From Chryseobacterium aahli (lineage in GTDB: Bacteria; Bacteroidota; Bacteroidia; Flavobacteriales; Weeksellaceae), in NCBI RefSeq assembly GCF_022699665.1, contig NZ_JALDNB010000009.1, positions 1-64,000 on the forward strand: DNA of 64,000 nt, read 5' to 3'. Below, one piece after another: positions 9,488 through 21,791 of this stretch. The position numbers were made by a program, and so were the translations under genes. How positions within the stretch are numbered: position 1 is the first letter of the stretch; each line of letters begins with the position of its first letter. The notes beneath the pieces are model-generated. The model had not been told where the DNA came from. It ran no database searches and worked only from the letters and a program-made list of their open reading frames with translations.

Positions 9488-12463
9488 TTAAAATTTAACG
9501 TTAAGCTGAATACCTACTGTTCTGGCTGTTGGTAATTGCCCCATTTCTACACCCGGTGTGATTTGGTTATCATTTAAAGTTGCCGCTTCCGGGTCAAATA
9601 ATGGAAATTTCGTCCACATCCAAAGGTTTCTTCCGAATAAAGACAAAGTAAGATCGGTAATCTTAAGCTGCTCGGTTACATTTTTCGGGAAAGAATAGGC
9701 AATTCTGGCATCTCTTAATTTAATGAAAGAGGTATCGAATGTATTTGTTTCTACGTTGGCTCTTCTGTAATAATCTGCGTAATAGGCTGATGCCAAAATA
9801 CCTTTTGTATTTGGTGAGAACGTTCCATCCGAGTTTTGTACAACACCTTGTCCTACAATAAGACCTCCCGGATTATCTCTTCCTGCCAATGTATGCCCAA
9901 GCTTTCCTTGTTCAGTCATTTTGTGGTGAGACTGAGAATATGCCATTCCACCGTACTGACCGTCAAATGAGAAACTTACCGTAATATTTTTATATCTGAA
10001 CTCATTCTGAAGACCTGCTCTCCATTTTGGGTAAGCATTTCCTATTTTTTTCATCTGAGTTGGCTTGGCTGTTAGTCCGTCATTGGCATTGAAAATCACC
10101 TGTCCGTCTGGTGCATACATCAATCCGTAACCGTACATATCCCCTAATGAACCGCCAACAGATGCGTTATAATAAACAGCTCCACCTACACTTGCCATTG
10201 TGTAAGGCTCACCTTTGAACTCTTCGGGAAGGGAAAGAATTTTATTTCTGTTCATCGACCAGTTTGCATTCACACTCCAAGAGAAATCTTTATTTTTAAT
10301 CGGATAGGTATTTAAAGTCATTTCCAACCCTCTGTTTCTTACTTCTCCTGCATTGATAATCCTATTGCTGTAGCCCGTTTCCCACAATGTTGGGATTCTT
10401 ACAATCTGGTCTTTAGAATTGTTCTGATAAGCTGTAATTCCGTAGCTGATTCTATTTTTAAGAATACTGAAATCCATACCCGCTTCAATATTGGTAATCA
10501 TATTGGGTCTAAGGCCGGGATTCGGATACAATGAAGGAGATTCTACAGATCCTGTGAAATCACTATTATTATAGTATTTGATTAACATATATGGGTCTGT
10601 ATCATTACCGACTTTTGACCAGGAAGCTCTTAATTTCCAGTAATTGAATTTATCAGACGTCAAACCAAAAATATCTGAAACAATAAATGACGTTGCCACC
10701 GATGGATAAAAATAGGAACGGTTTTCCTGAGGAAGTGTGCTGCTCCAGTCATTTCTTGCTGTTAAATCTAAGAAAGCTAAATTTTTATAGCCTAAAGTTG
10801 CCAATGCATACGTACTATTGACCTGCTTATCATTTGGTTTTGCAAATTTTACTATTGTTGAGATCCCGTTTGGCATTGTATAAAGACCTGGTTTTAAAAG
10901 TCCTTCTGCCAGATAATCATTCATCGTGTATTCTGTGTAACGGATATTTCCTCCTACTGATGCACTGAAGTCGAAATCGTTGAATTTGTTTTTGTAAGAG
11001 AATAAGATATCATTATTTAAATCCATCAATCGGATATGTTGCTCTCTGTACATCCCCTGAAGATAATTTGCGGAGCTCCAAGGTCTTTTCTGAGTACGAA
11101 GTTCATTGGTCAATTCCATCCCCGAACGTACCATGACATCGAAGTTTTTAGCAATTTTATAATTTAAATTTACATTTCCGGTGATGAAATTTTTGTCAAC
11201 ACCATTCAACATTTCGTAAGCAATCAAATAAGGATTGTCGATAAACGAACTGAACGGGTGAACCTGATCAACCTGCTCTTTTCCAGCTTTCCAGATGGGT
11301 GCATACCAAGATAAATCGACATTCGGATTCTGGAAAATCATGAAGTAAGAAATCGACTGGTTGCTATAGCCAGTTGCCGGCAGGTTGTCACTTTTTGTTT
11401 TATTATAATTTAATTTAATCCCGATTTTCAATTTTTCATTTAATTTGTGATCCACTGAAAATGCCGCATTAAATCTGTCGAAGCCTGTATTTGGCATCAT
11501 CCATTCATTCTTTAAATACGTTAAAGATGACCTGAAAGATGTATTTTCGTTCGAAGCTTCTACAGAGACATTGTTTGAGAATGTTGTTCCGGTTTGCCAG
11601 AAACCTTTGATATTATCTTTGTAAGGTCTCCATAACTGTCGTGTTGCACTCTGACCTTCCGTTGTGGGATCATATTGAAAAAAAGACTGTCCATCGAATT
11701 TTGGTCCGAAAGCACTACTCGTTCCCCCGGTATTTACGCCATCCGCAGATGCCTGATAAGAATAAAAGTAATCTCCGCTGGTCCCTTTCTGCATTGTTCC
11801 CTGACCGTATTCGTATTGATAATCGGGCCATTTCAACACCGTATCATAACTTGAGTAAGAGTTGAGAGAAACCTGTACTTTTCCTTGCTTGCTTTTTCCT
11901 GATTTTGTGGTGATCATTACTGCTCCACCAGCACCTCTGGAACCGTACAATGCGGATGCGGTAGAACCTTTTAAAACCGTTATAGATTCAATATCGTCAG
12001 GATTGATAGTATTAATTCCGTTTCCATAATCGATGGGAAGATCAGCCTTGGAACCTGCTCCATAAGCTGAAAAACCTGTTCCCGTTGTACTATTATTCAT
12101 CGGAACACCATCCACAACAATAAGAGCATTGTTTTGATCAGCGTTCATAGAAATGTCACCTCGTAACTTGATGAGAGAACTTCCTAAAGGTCCCGCTCCC
12201 GCCGTCTGAATTTTCAAACCAGCTACTTTTCCTTCCAATGCCTGTGACCAGTTATTGTTCTGAGTTTTTAGAATCTCTTCTGACTTAATAGTTTCAGCAA
12301 CATAACCCAAAGACCGATCCTGTCTTTTGATACCCAGAGCGGTCACTACAACTTCATCGATATTCTTGATCGTATCTTTCTTTACCTGTTGCTGAGCTGC
12401 CATATTGACGCTCACCAATCCTAATACGGATAACAGAAGTAATTTTTGAGTCTCTTTACGCAT
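9488..12463 (-). CDS. SusC/RagA-family TonB-linked outer-membrane channel
   Basis: 991-aa TonB-dependent transporter: signal peptide, a TonB-box-like IDEVVVTALGIKR near residue 34, a plug domain with LEGKVAGLKI and ALIVVDGVPMNN, the SusC signature SALYGSRGAGGAVMITTKSG, then a 22-strand-type barrel ending in VGIQLNVKF. Unlike many SusC proteins it lacks the N-terminal carboxypeptidase-like domain of about 80 residues. Paired with the SusD gene downstream. The 318-bp upstream gap holds its promoter region and the terminator of the gene before it. Confidence 0.9.
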   Translation of the reverse strand: MRKETQKLLLLSVLGLVSVNMAAQQQVKKDTIKNIDEVVVTALGIKRQDRSLGYVAETIKSEEILKTQNNNWSQALEGKVAGLKIQTAGAGPLGSSLIKLRGDISMNADQNNALIVVDGVPMNNSTTGTGFSAYGAGSKADLPIDYGNGINTINPDDIESITVLKGSTASALYGSRGAGGAVMITTKSGKSKQGKVQVSLNSYSSYDTVLKWPDYQYEYGQGTMQKGTSGDYFYSYQASADGVNTGGTSSAFGPKFDGQSFFQYDPTTEGQSATRQLWRPYKDNIKGFWQTGTTFSNNVSVEASNENTSFRSSLTYLKNEWMMPNTGFDRFNAAFSVDHKLNEKLKIGIKLNYNKTKSDNLPATGYSNQSISYFMIFQNPNVDLSWYAPIWKAGKEQVDQVHPFSSFIDNPYLIAYEMLNGVDKNFITGNVNLNYKIAKNFDVMVRSGMELTNELRTQKRPWSSANYLQGMYREQHIRLMDLNNDILFSYKNKFNDFDFSASVGGNIRYTEYTMNDYLAEGLLKPGLYTMPNGISTIVKFAKPNDKQVNSTYALATLGYKNLAFLDLTARNDWSSTLPQENRSYFYPSVATSFIVSDIFGLTSDKFNYWKLRASWSKVGNDTDPYMLIKYYNNSDFTGSVESPSLYPNPGLRPNMITNIEAGMDFSILKNRISYGITAYQNNSKDQIVRIPTLWETGYSNRIINAGEVRNRGLEMTLNTYPIKNKDFSWSVNANWSMNRNKILSLPEEFKGEPYTMASVGGAVYYNASVGGSLGDMYGYGLMYAPDGQVIFNANDGLTAKPTQMKKIGNAYPKWRAGLQNEFRYKNITVSFSFDGQYGGMAYSQSHHKMTEQGKLGHTLAGRDNPGGLIVGQGVVQNSDGTFSPNTKGILASAYYADYYRRANVETNTFDTSFIKLRDARIAYSFPKNVTEQLKITDLTLSLFGRNLWMWTKFPLFDPEAATLNDNQITPGVEMGQLPTARTVGIQLNVKF

Positions 12464-12781
12464 ACACTTTTTTGTTTGCGCAAAATTAGAAAGCTATGAC
12501 GAGCATAACTTTAATAGGGTTTTAACATATTTTAAAGAATTCTTAAACGCCATATTAATTTATGATGAACACAAACACATAAACTTCTAACTGACAGCTA
12601 TTTAAAAGAATGAATTATTTTTAATACAAAAAACGAATTATTTTCGCATACCTTTATTGTCTTTTCTTGAGAAAATAATTTTTCACACTATATATCTTCA
12701 AATCAGAGTATTGTACAATAAAAAACCTATCTCTTTTGAGACAGGTTGAATAATATATAAATCTAAGTAAAAAATGACAGC
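12464..12781. other. intergenic region upstream of susC
   Basis: 318 bp, AT-rich, with no credible gene. It holds a terminator for the minus-strand phosphodiesterase gene (12724-12747) and presumably the promoter of the susC-susD-phosphoesterase unit on the minus strand. No clear operator was seen. Confidence 0.5.
12717..12747 (-). terminator. terminator of the glycerophosphodiesterase gene
   Basis: On the minus strand AACCTGTCTC pairs with GAGATAGGTT through a 4-nt loop (one G-U pair), followed directly by a run of Ts. Confidence 0.75.
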
Positions 12782-13528
12782 TTATTTATTCTTCAGCTGA
12801 TCTGGAATATTGGTTGTAATAAAACCGATTCCCTGCTTTTTTAATTCGTCATAAACAACAACATCGTTTACCGTCCAGGCATTTGTGATCAATCCTAAAG
12901 CTTTAGCATCAGCAATCCATGTCGGGTTTTTCTGGAAAATGCTGTAGTGATAATCAATTCCGTCTAAACCTTCGTCTTTGATCTGTTGCGGAGACAATTC
13001 ACCCTTCAAATACTGAACTTTGAATGTTGGCTCTAATTTTTTAATCTCTTTGCAGATATTTAAGCTGAAAGAAATGAACTCACTTTGAGATTCAAGCTTT
13101 AACTCTTTTACCAATTTGATGGTTTTTGCCGTTAACTCATCTTCTTTTTCTTTCGTTTTGTCTGGCTTAATCTCAACAATCAGCTTTAAAGATTTATCTT
13201 TTTTTCCTGCTTTTAAATAATCTTTTAACAGAGGAAAATTTTCGCCGTTTGATAATTTCAGTTTTTTCAATTCTTTGAAATCTGTTTCTGAAATTTCCAT
13301 TTTATCGTGATGCTCGTCGTGGTTTACAACCAAAACACCGTCTTTGGTCATTCTCACGTCAAATTCGGCTCCGTAAATCTTTAAATCCTGTGCATTTTCT
13401 AATGCTTTAATTGAATTTTCTGTTGTGGGAGGATTGGTCTGCCAATATCCTCTGTGTGCGATAATCTGGGTTTGTGCGCTCATCATTGCTGTACTTAAAA
13501 CTGCTAACCCTAAGATAAAATTTTTCAT
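12782..13528 (-). CDS. secreted glycerophosphodiester phosphodiesterase
   Basis: 248-aa GDPD-family enzyme that hydrolyses glycerophosphodiesters to glycerol 3-phosphate and an alcohol. The signal peptide ends near SAQT. The catalytic and metal residues are visible: IIAHRG (H25, R26), TEN, AEFDVRMTKDG and VVNHDEHHD. Later EIKP and the final NAWTVND segment complete the TIM-barrel pattern. The size matches the family. It sits 120 bp downstream of the Oar-like receptor gene and upstream of the SusC/D-phosphoesterase unit, supporting a joint role in lipid-head-group or teichoic-acid phosphate use (inference). Confidence 0.9.
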   Translation of the reverse strand: MKNFILGLAVLSTAMMSAQTQIIAHRGYWQTNPPTTENSIKALENAQDLKIYGAEFDVRMTKDGVLVVNHDEHHDKMEISETDFKELKKLKLSNGENFPLLKDYLKAGKKDKSLKLIVEIKPDKTKEKEDELTAKTIKLVKELKLESQSEFISFSLNICKEIKKLEPTFKVQYLKGELSPQQIKDEGLDGIDYHYSIFQKNPTWIADAKALGLITNAWTVNDVVVYDELKKQGIGFITTNIPDQLKNK

Positions 13529-13648
13529 GATATAATGTATTAAATTAAAAGCTCTTTGATTATCTTTCTTTTAAAGACTTTTTAGATTTTCTTAATTACA
13601 GATCATCTCCGAGCTTTTAAATATATTGATATTTAATAATATTTTTGA

Positions 13649-16600
13649 TTAAAAAGTATATTTTGCGCCCAACTGTATCTGGTAGGGATTACCTGATAAA
13701 GGCTCTAAACCACTGGTATTTTTAGAATACACAAATTGTTTTGTAGCTGGGTCAAATTTGTCAATTCTGTACAATGCTGTATTTCCGTAAGATTTATTGA
13801 CACCCCATTCTTTATTCAACATGTTTGCTACGTTGAAAATATCGACAGAAAGTTCAAAACCTCCTATTTTTTCAAGTTTAATTTTTTTAGCGATACGTAC
13901 ATCCCAAATTCCATAAAAACCATTTTTACCGCCATTCCTTTCTGCAACTTGGTTGTTGTAATCTGTAATATAATTTTTCAATGCCTTTCCTACTTCAGGA
14001 TCGTCAACTAAAGCCTGTGTAATCGATGGAAAAATATATGCTAAATCGTTGGTATCTACGAAGTCTCCATTGATGTTTCCTCCAGAAGTTACTGAGAAAC
14101 GTGTTCCTCCAATCCCAGAATATCTTAATCCTAATGTAAATCCTGCAATGGTAGGTGAATTACCATACAATACTACTTTATTTCTAAATTGGTTATCAGA
14201 ATAAGACATTCTTAAATCTCTTGGATCCCCTTGAACCAAAGTTGACAGTGTTGCAGAGTTGGCTACGTTTCCGTTGTAAGATGTGTTGTCTTTAATATCA
14301 GACCACGTATAACTTGCAGTGATTTCTCCGTCTTTCCAATAGCGGTAGCTCGTGTCAACTACAAAAGAGAATTGATTAACCTTTCCATCACTTACCAGTT
14401 CTAAAACTCTTCCAAACTTTTTATTGATAGTTCCATTTTTCCAACTCATTGTTCCGTTTGCATTAATTGATGCTGCCGGAACATAAACACCTCTTCCACC
14501 CTCATTATTTAAAGTAAAGAAAGGATTTGCCTCCATGTTTCTGTCGTAATAGAAATAGTTATTTCTTCCTAAAGCCATGTATCCTGCAACGCCCGCTCTG
14601 AATCTTTCGTTAAAGAAGTGTGTATAAGAGATGTTTGCTTTGTAAACAATAGGAACTTTCGCATCTTCACCTGTATAATTGATGGTTGGAAGCTGGTATT
14701 GAGATAACGAAGGAACTGTACTGTAATCATTTCTATAACTATTAAAATCTGGAGTAAGACCAATAGCAGAAGGATCTACATCTACTGTTGCCAAATGATT
14801 TCCATCAAAAACCAAATTATTAATCACCATATAATTGTTGATATCAGAAGAGAATACACCCGCTCCAAATTTCAGGAAATCTTTATTGCCTTCATTGATA
14901 TTCCAATCAAACTGGAATCTTGGCTGAATAATAAAAGACTTGATATTATTATCTGTTCGGATTCCCATTTCATCAAATAATCTTTGATTAAACTGAGCTT
15001 TTGGATACCCACCATAATCAAATCTTATCCCCGCCATTAAATCCAGACCTGTAGCAATTTTGGTCTGCATCTGTCCGTAAACACCAACATTCCAGATCGA
15101 TGATTTTACTGAAGGGTCTTCTACTAAAGGCACTTCTCTGTAATATCTATACGATTTAAGATTATTAAAATTATCTATTCCCAAAAACTGAAACCTTCCG
15201 TTGACCTCGCTTCCGTACACTGATTTAGATTTAGTATACATTAAATCTGCACCGAAAGTATATTTAATCTTGTCTGTGTTGTAGTATAAGTTGTCTACAA
15301 TCTGGAAAACATTATTTTTAAAACCCTCCTGTGCAAAACGGTGCCCACCCATCTGAATATTGGTCGTCAGACTGGTTCCGTCAATAGAAGAAGCTACACG
15401 CTCTACAATTGCTCTGGGAACCGTTCTTCCCAACTCATCATTTTGGTAGCTGTTTTGGAAAGTGTATAAATGTTGTACTTTTAATTCGTTTGTTAAGTTA
15501 GGCTTTAGATTTGACCTCAATGTCAGTAACAAACTGTTGTCAAGGTTTTTATCATTGGCGTATGACTCGAAGAAATTAATTGCGGTATTATCCTGCAGTC
15601 CGTTTTTATTAAAATCATAAGTAAAATTATTTCTAAGGGTCAGCAAGTTTTTTTCATTAATCTGCCAGTCTAAACGCAAAAATCCTGCATCAGAATTTCT
15701 TACTCTGTCAAAAGATCCAAACTGCGGCGTGTTTCCAACACCATATTTTGCTCTTCCAATATTTAAAACCTGATTCAAAGATTGATTGGTTACCCCAAGT
15801 CTTAAAGCATCTGCATTAGTCTGCACATCAGCAATAAGTAACGGTTTTGAATCAATCTGATGATCCCAAGCAGCAAAAAAGTGTAGTTTATTTTTGATGA
15901 TCGGGCCACCAAGAGAAACCCCAAACTGAGATGTTGAGAAATCATTCACTCGTTCATTCCCTCTGATATCGTATTTACTCGACAGCCATCCTGTTCTTAA
16001 ATATTCCCAGGCACTTCCTGTAAAAGTATTTGTCCCGGATTTTGTCACTGCGCTTACGGTACCACCACCGCTTCTGCCTAAAGTAACATCATATTGGTTG
16101 GTCGTGATTTTAAATTCGCGCACAGCCTCAATTGAAATTGAGTAAGGAGCACCACTTCGGCTTGTAGTAGAACCTGCAGAAGTCGGGTTTTTTGCCGTCA
16201 TCCCGTCTATTGTAAAGTTAGTTGAAGATCCTAACTGACCCGATAAGTTTCCGCCCTTACCACTCAAAGGAGATAATTCGGTAAGATTATTGAAATTTCT
16301 TCCGTTCACAGGTAAGATTCCAATGTTTTTCGCAGTGATAGCAGTGGCTGCACCTAAGTTTCCAATCTTATTTTTTAAATTTCCAACGATAACAACCTCT
16401 TCGATTTGCTTTTCACCAGAATTTCCCAAACTCATGTTGACCGTCACCTGATCACCGAAGTTGACATTGTATCCTTCTCTTTTTTCGTCATTGACGATTA
16501 CGGTATAAGGCCCGCCCAAAGGAATTTCTTTAAAAATATACTCTCCTTTTGAGTTGGTTTCCGTTTCAGTTTTGAAACCCGTCGATTCATTGATAATGGT

Positions 16601-16729
16601 CACTTTCACTTTATCCTGCGCACCGGTATTGGTGATTTTCCCTACAATAGAAGCTTGCGTGGTTTGAGCATAAGCGATTGTTCCAAATCCTAAAAACAAT
16701 AATCCTATAACGATTTTTACTTTTTTCAT
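13649..16729 (-). CDS. Oar-like TonB-dependent outer-membrane receptor
   Basis: 1026-aa receptor: signal peptide (to about 21), a carboxypeptidase-regulatory-like domain (about 25-110, SIVGKITNTGAQDKV...GEYIFKEIPLGGPY), a TonB-box-like IEEVVIVG, a plug with PVNGRNFNNLTELSP and TNFTIDGM, and a barrel ending in an aromatic residue (QLGAKYTF). The plug segment IEAVREFKI-TTNQYDVTLGRSGGG is typical of the Oar family. Oar proteins import substrates or export adhesion-type proteins; the ligand here is unknown. It is the first gene of the minus-strand phosphate-type cluster and faces away from ligA. Confidence 0.88.
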   Translation of the reverse strand: MKKVKIVIGLLFLGFGTIAYAQTTQASIVGKITNTGAQDKVKVTIINESTGFKTETETNSKGEYIFKEIPLGGPYTVIVNDEKREGYNVNFGDQVTVNMSLGNSGEKQIEEVVIVGNLKNKIGNLGAATAITAKNIGILPVNGRNFNNLTELSPLSGKGGNLSGQLGSSTNFTIDGMTAKNPTSAGSTTSRSGAPYSISIEAVREFKITTNQYDVTLGRSGGGTVSAVTKSGTNTFTGSAWEYLRTGWLSSKYDIRGNERVNDFSTSQFGVSLGGPIIKNKLHFFAAWDHQIDSKPLLIADVQTNADALRLGVTNQSLNQVLNIGRAKYGVGNTPQFGSFDRVRNSDAGFLRLDWQINEKNLLTLRNNFTYDFNKNGLQDNTAINFFESYANDKNLDNSLLLTLRSNLKPNLTNELKVQHLYTFQNSYQNDELGRTVPRAIVERVASSIDGTSLTTNIQMGGHRFAQEGFKNNVFQIVDNLYYNTDKIKYTFGADLMYTKSKSVYGSEVNGRFQFLGIDNFNNLKSYRYYREVPLVEDPSVKSSIWNVGVYGQMQTKIATGLDLMAGIRFDYGGYPKAQFNQRLFDEMGIRTDNNIKSFIIQPRFQFDWNINEGNKDFLKFGAGVFSSDINNYMVINNLVFDGNHLATVDVDPSAIGLTPDFNSYRNDYSTVPSLSQYQLPTINYTGEDAKVPIVYKANISYTHFFNERFRAGVAGYMALGRNNYFYYDRNMEANPFFTLNNEGGRGVYVPAASINANGTMSWKNGTINKKFGRVLELVSDGKVNQFSFVVDTSYRYWKDGEITASYTWSDIKDNTSYNGNVANSATLSTLVQGDPRDLRMSYSDNQFRNKVVLYGNSPTIAGFTLGLRYSGIGGTRFSVTSGGNINGDFVDTNDLAYIFPSITQALVDDPEVGKALKNYITDYNNQVAERNGGKNGFYGIWDVRIAKKIKLEKIGGFELSVDIFNVANMLNKEWGVNKSYGNTALYRIDKFDPATKQFVYSKNTSGLEPLSGNPYQIQLGAKYTF

Positions 16730-18978
<2,249 letters not shown>

Positions 18979-19000
18979 CAACTCATTTAATAATTTAACA

Positions 19001-19038
19001 AAATATATCATTGAGATTTTATCTTAATGATATATTTT
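19001..19038 (+). terminator. terminator after ligA
   Basis: A 12-bp stem AAATATATCATT / AATGATATATTT (19001-19012 with 19026-19037) is followed by Ts. Confidence 0.6.
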
Positions 19039-19080
19039 TGTTTATATCCTCTAAAGAATTTTAAAAAATTAATAATTTAT

Positions 19081-20328
19081 ATGAAAAAACTTTATTATTT
19101 ACTTTTACTGTTTTCACTTTCCCTATTTCGTTCGCAAATAGTGAATATTCAGGACTCAAATTTTAAAGCAAAACTACTTTCTGCAAATACAACTAATGGT
19201 GTCGCAAAGAACAGTTCCGGTCAAAGTATAGTGCTGGATGCCAATGCCAATAGCGAAATAGAAGTTTCTGAAGCACTGAACGTCTACCGATTAGAATTTT
19301 ATTCTTCAAACATTTCGGATATTACCGGAATTACAAGCTTTAGCAATCTTACAAATCTGAAAATGGGATCTATTAATGCCACATCTATGAATCTGAACGG
19401 CCTCAACAATCTTCAAGTTCTTGATATGTCTAGCTTTAACGCTTTGCCCACACTAAATATTTCCAATTTTAACAATCTGCAGAATTTTAAAATCGCATTC
19501 TGCTCCAATCTTACAACACTCACGCTGCAAAATCTGCCTGTACTGTCGCAGCTCACTATCAATACAAACAGTAGTCTGAATAATCTTACGATTTCAAATT
19601 TTCCTGTTTTGGCTGGTATAAACTGTACGAGTAATAATGCCCTTTCCAATCTCATCATACAAAACTGCTCTTCGGCTACAGGTATAGACCTTGGAAACAA
19701 CAGTCTAAGTATGCTACAGCTAAACACACTGCCTCTATTACAAAATCTGGTTCTAAATAATAATGAACTTACAACTCTTAATGTTGGTACATTTAGCAAT
19801 CTGAAGAGTCTAAGTGCAGTGGGCAATCTGTTGACATCTGCAGATCTTAACGCAAATCCACTCCTTCACACGGTATACTTGTCGGATAATCAACTGCAAA
19901 ATGTCAAGATTAAAAATGCCGGACAAAATTTCCCATCAACATTTCAGATTTTCGACAATGCACCCTTTCAATACCTTTGCTGTGATGCTGACGATATTGC
20001 TATTGCCACATCAAATATAAATCAACAGGGATACACGTCTGCCACAGTAGATTCATCTTGTCCGGCAGCTCCTATGTTATCTACTGCAGAAACATTAAGT
20101 AAATACGAACAAATATCTTTCTATCCAAATCCAGTAAAAGACATTTTGTATTTTAAATCAAAAGAAAAAGCAGTGAAAGCTGAAATTTTTGATTCTTCGG
20201 GACGAATTTTAAAATCTCAAAGTATTAATGGTGATTCAATTAATGTTTCCGAACTCTCAAAAGGAAATTACATTATTAAATTTTATACAAAAGATCGATT
20301 TGTAACTCAGAAATTTATTAAAAATTAA
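19081..20328 (+). CDS. secreted leucine-rich-repeat protein with T9SS sorting domain
   Basis: 415 aa starting at MKKLYYLLLLF, a clear signal peptide; the frame is open from 19027, but that extension is ignored. Residues about 75-290 are irregular leucine/asparagine-rich repeats (LTNLKMG..., LQNLVLNNNELTTLNVGTFSNLKSL) of the bacterial LRR type. The last 75 residues form a type A T9SS C-terminal sorting domain: ISFYPNPVKD, then IFDSSGRILK and ending in VTQKFIKN. The protein is expected to cross the outer membrane through the type IX system and to be surface-attached or released. The binding partner is unknown. Confidence 0.85.
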   Translation: MKKLYYLLLLFSLSLFRSQIVNIQDSNFKAKLLSANTTNGVAKNSSGQSIVLDANANSEIEVSEALNVYRLEFYSSNISDITGITSFSNLTNLKMGSINATSMNLNGLNNLQVLDMSSFNALPTLNISNFNNLQNFKIAFCSNLTTLTLQNLPVLSQLTINTNSSLNNLTISNFPVLAGINCTSNNALSNLIIQNCSSATGIDLGNNSLSMLQLNTLPLLQNLVLNNNELTTLNVGTFSNLKSLSAVGNLLTSADLNANPLLHTVYLSDNQLQNVKIKNAGQNFPSTFQIFDNAPFQYLCCDADDIAIATSNINQQGYTSATVDSSCPAAPMLSTAETLSKYEQISFYPNPVKDILYFKSKEKAVKAEIFDSSGRILKSQSINGDSINVSELSKGNYIIKFYTKDRFVTQKFIKN

Positions 20329-20336
20329 TCTACAAA

Positions 20337-20368
20337 AATAAGACTGTCAAAAATGGTGTCTTATTGTT
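20337..20368 (+). terminator. terminator after the LRR gene
   Basis: The stem AATAAGAC / GTCTTATT (20337-20344 with 20358-20365) is followed by a short T-run. Confidence 0.55.
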
Positions 20369-20408
20369 TAAATTGAAAAAACCAGGCAGAAAAATTTGAT
20401 GACTAATT

Positions 20409-21056
20409 CTAATTTTTCTTCAACCATTCCAGGCGACGCTGGTCGGGAAGATGCTTGACAGAGAAGTTTTCGAAAGTCGCTTTGAAGCCTTTTCCATCGG
20501 GACTTGCCGCCATAAATCCTACCTGAACGGGAGTGTTGTCCTGCAGATAAGCATTTCGCATCATCACATATTCTTTGTCATCAAATGAGTAGAAAATCTC
20601 GACTGCATCTAATCTTCTCACGGCTTTTATCCAGACAAACGGTGGTGTTTTTTCCAAAACAATGACGCTCCAGTCGCTGGTTTTATGCGTAACTACAGTA
20701 CTTAGATTGAATTTTCCGTCTACAAATTCTACTCCGGTTTTGATGTAATTTTGTTCGTCAATTCTCAACATTAATCCCATTTGGTCGAAGCGGGCTTTGT
20801 AATCTCCGGTGATTTTTACTTTGGTTTCGAATTCTCCGCCGTAAGTTGAGTAATAAAATGGGGCATCATCCACTGTAAAACCATAATGTGAAATTCTCCA
20901 ATAATCACTTTGTGGTGTGACATTCATGATGAGTTTTTTGTCTTTGATTTCCCATTGTTGAGGTTCGTTGAACCAAGTCATTTTTTCTAAAGACTGCGCT
21001 TTTAAACCTTGAAATAAATTCAATGCTATGATTGATGATAGTATTATTTTTTTCAT
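20409..21056 (-). CDS. secreted DUF1349-type lectin-like protein
   Basis: 215 aa with a signal peptide ending near LKAQS. The body, from MTWFNEPQQWEIKDKKLIM through TKVKITGDYKARFDQMGLMLRID to PDGKGFKATFENF, matches DUF1349, a concanavalin-like beta-sandwich of about 180 residues often found in enzymes and proteins that handle carbohydrates. It stands as a single-domain protein. The substrate is unknown, and periplasmic or extracellular location is inferred from the signal peptide. Confidence 0.75.
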   Translation of the reverse strand: MKKIILSSIIALNLFQGLKAQSLEKMTWFNEPQQWEIKDKKLIMNVTPQSDYWRISHYGFTVDDAPFYYSTYGGEFETKVKITGDYKARFDQMGLMLRIDEQNYIKTGVEFVDGKFNLSTVVTHKTSDWSVIVLEKTPPFVWIKAVRRLDAVEIFYSFDDKEYVMMRNAYLQDNTPVQVGFMAASPDGKGFKATFENFSVKHLPDQRRLEWLKKN

Positions 21057-21069
21057 TTCTGAATGATTT

Positions 21070-21140
21070 TGTTCTCGCAGATTAAGTTGATGTCGCAGAT
21101 TTTTTTATCTGCTAAATCTGGGCAATCTGCGAGAATTTTA
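21070..21140. repeat. CTCGCAGATT-type intergenic inverted repeat
   Basis: The gap between two minus-strand genes has CTCGCAGATT at 21074-21083, an inner GCAGAT...ATCTGC pair, and the outer mate AATCTGCGAGA near 21124-21134. It looks like a dispersed palindromic repeat that could form a long RNA hairpin. The copy number elsewhere is unknown. Confidence 0.5.
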
Positions 21141-21154
21141 AAAATTTAAATATT

Positions 21155-21715
21155 CTAAATTTCTCTGATTACTTTACATGGATTTCCCACAGCCAAAACA
21201 TTGGAAGGAATATCTTTTGTGACTACACTTCCCGCTCCGATAACGGTATTATCGCCAATCGTAACTCCGGGAAGAATGCTGCAACCTGCACCAATCCAGA
21301 CATTATTTCCTACCGTAATTGGGTAAGCATATTCCAAAGCTTTATTGCGTTGCTCGACATCGAAAGGATGACCAGCCGTGTAAAATCCGCAGTTGGGAGC
21401 GATAAAAACGTTATCTCCGAAAGTCACTTTTGCACAATCTAGAATGACAACATTCACGTTGGTGTAAAAATTCTCGCCAATCTCAATATTATAACCGTAG
21501 TCGCAATAAAAAGGTTGTTCGATATGGAAATTTTCTGTCGTTTTTCCGAAGAGTTTTTTAATTAATGCTTTTCTTTCCTCAATTTTCGAAGGTTGAAGGT
21601 GATTGTATTCAAAACAGAGATCTTTGCAAAGATTTCTTTCTTGTATCAAAAGTTCATCGATGGCATCGTAAATTTCTCCGCTCAGCATTTTTTCTTTTTC
21701 TTTCAGATTATTCAT
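21155..21715 (-). CDS. sugar O-acetyltransferase (maltose/galactoside acetyltransferase family)
   Basis: 186-aa hexapeptide-repeat transferase using acetyl-CoA. After an N-terminal helical Mac domain (EKEKMLSGEIYDAID) come left-handed beta-helix repeats (IEIGENFYTNVNVVILD, VTFGDNVFIAPN, ITVGNNVWIGAGCSILPGVTIGDNTVIGAGSVV) and the catalytic His in AGHPFD. The C-terminus NVLAVGNPCKVIREI is the family's usual end. The length fits Maa/LacA/NodL proteins. The acceptor sugar cannot be predicted. Cytoplasmic trimer expected. Confidence 0.9.
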   Translation of the reverse strand: MNNLKEKEKMLSGEIYDAIDELLIQERNLCKDLCFEYNHLQPSKIEERKALIKKLFGKTTENFHIEQPFYCDYGYNIEIGENFYTNVNVVILDCAKVTFGDNVFIAPNCGFYTAGHPFDVEQRNKALEYAYPITVGNNVWIGAGCSILPGVTIGDNTVIGAGSVVTKDIPSNVLAVGNPCKVIREI

Positions 21716-21791
21716 TGTATTTTTACGTTGATAATGGGCAAATTTATAAGCTTAAAGCTCAGAAATCAATACTGATTTATAACCATTCTCA

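Noticed and set aside
8019..12463. Polysaccharide utilisation locus around susC/susD
   Set aside because: No glycoside hydrolase, lyase or sugar sensor is near; phosphoesterases are, so a PUL label would mislead.
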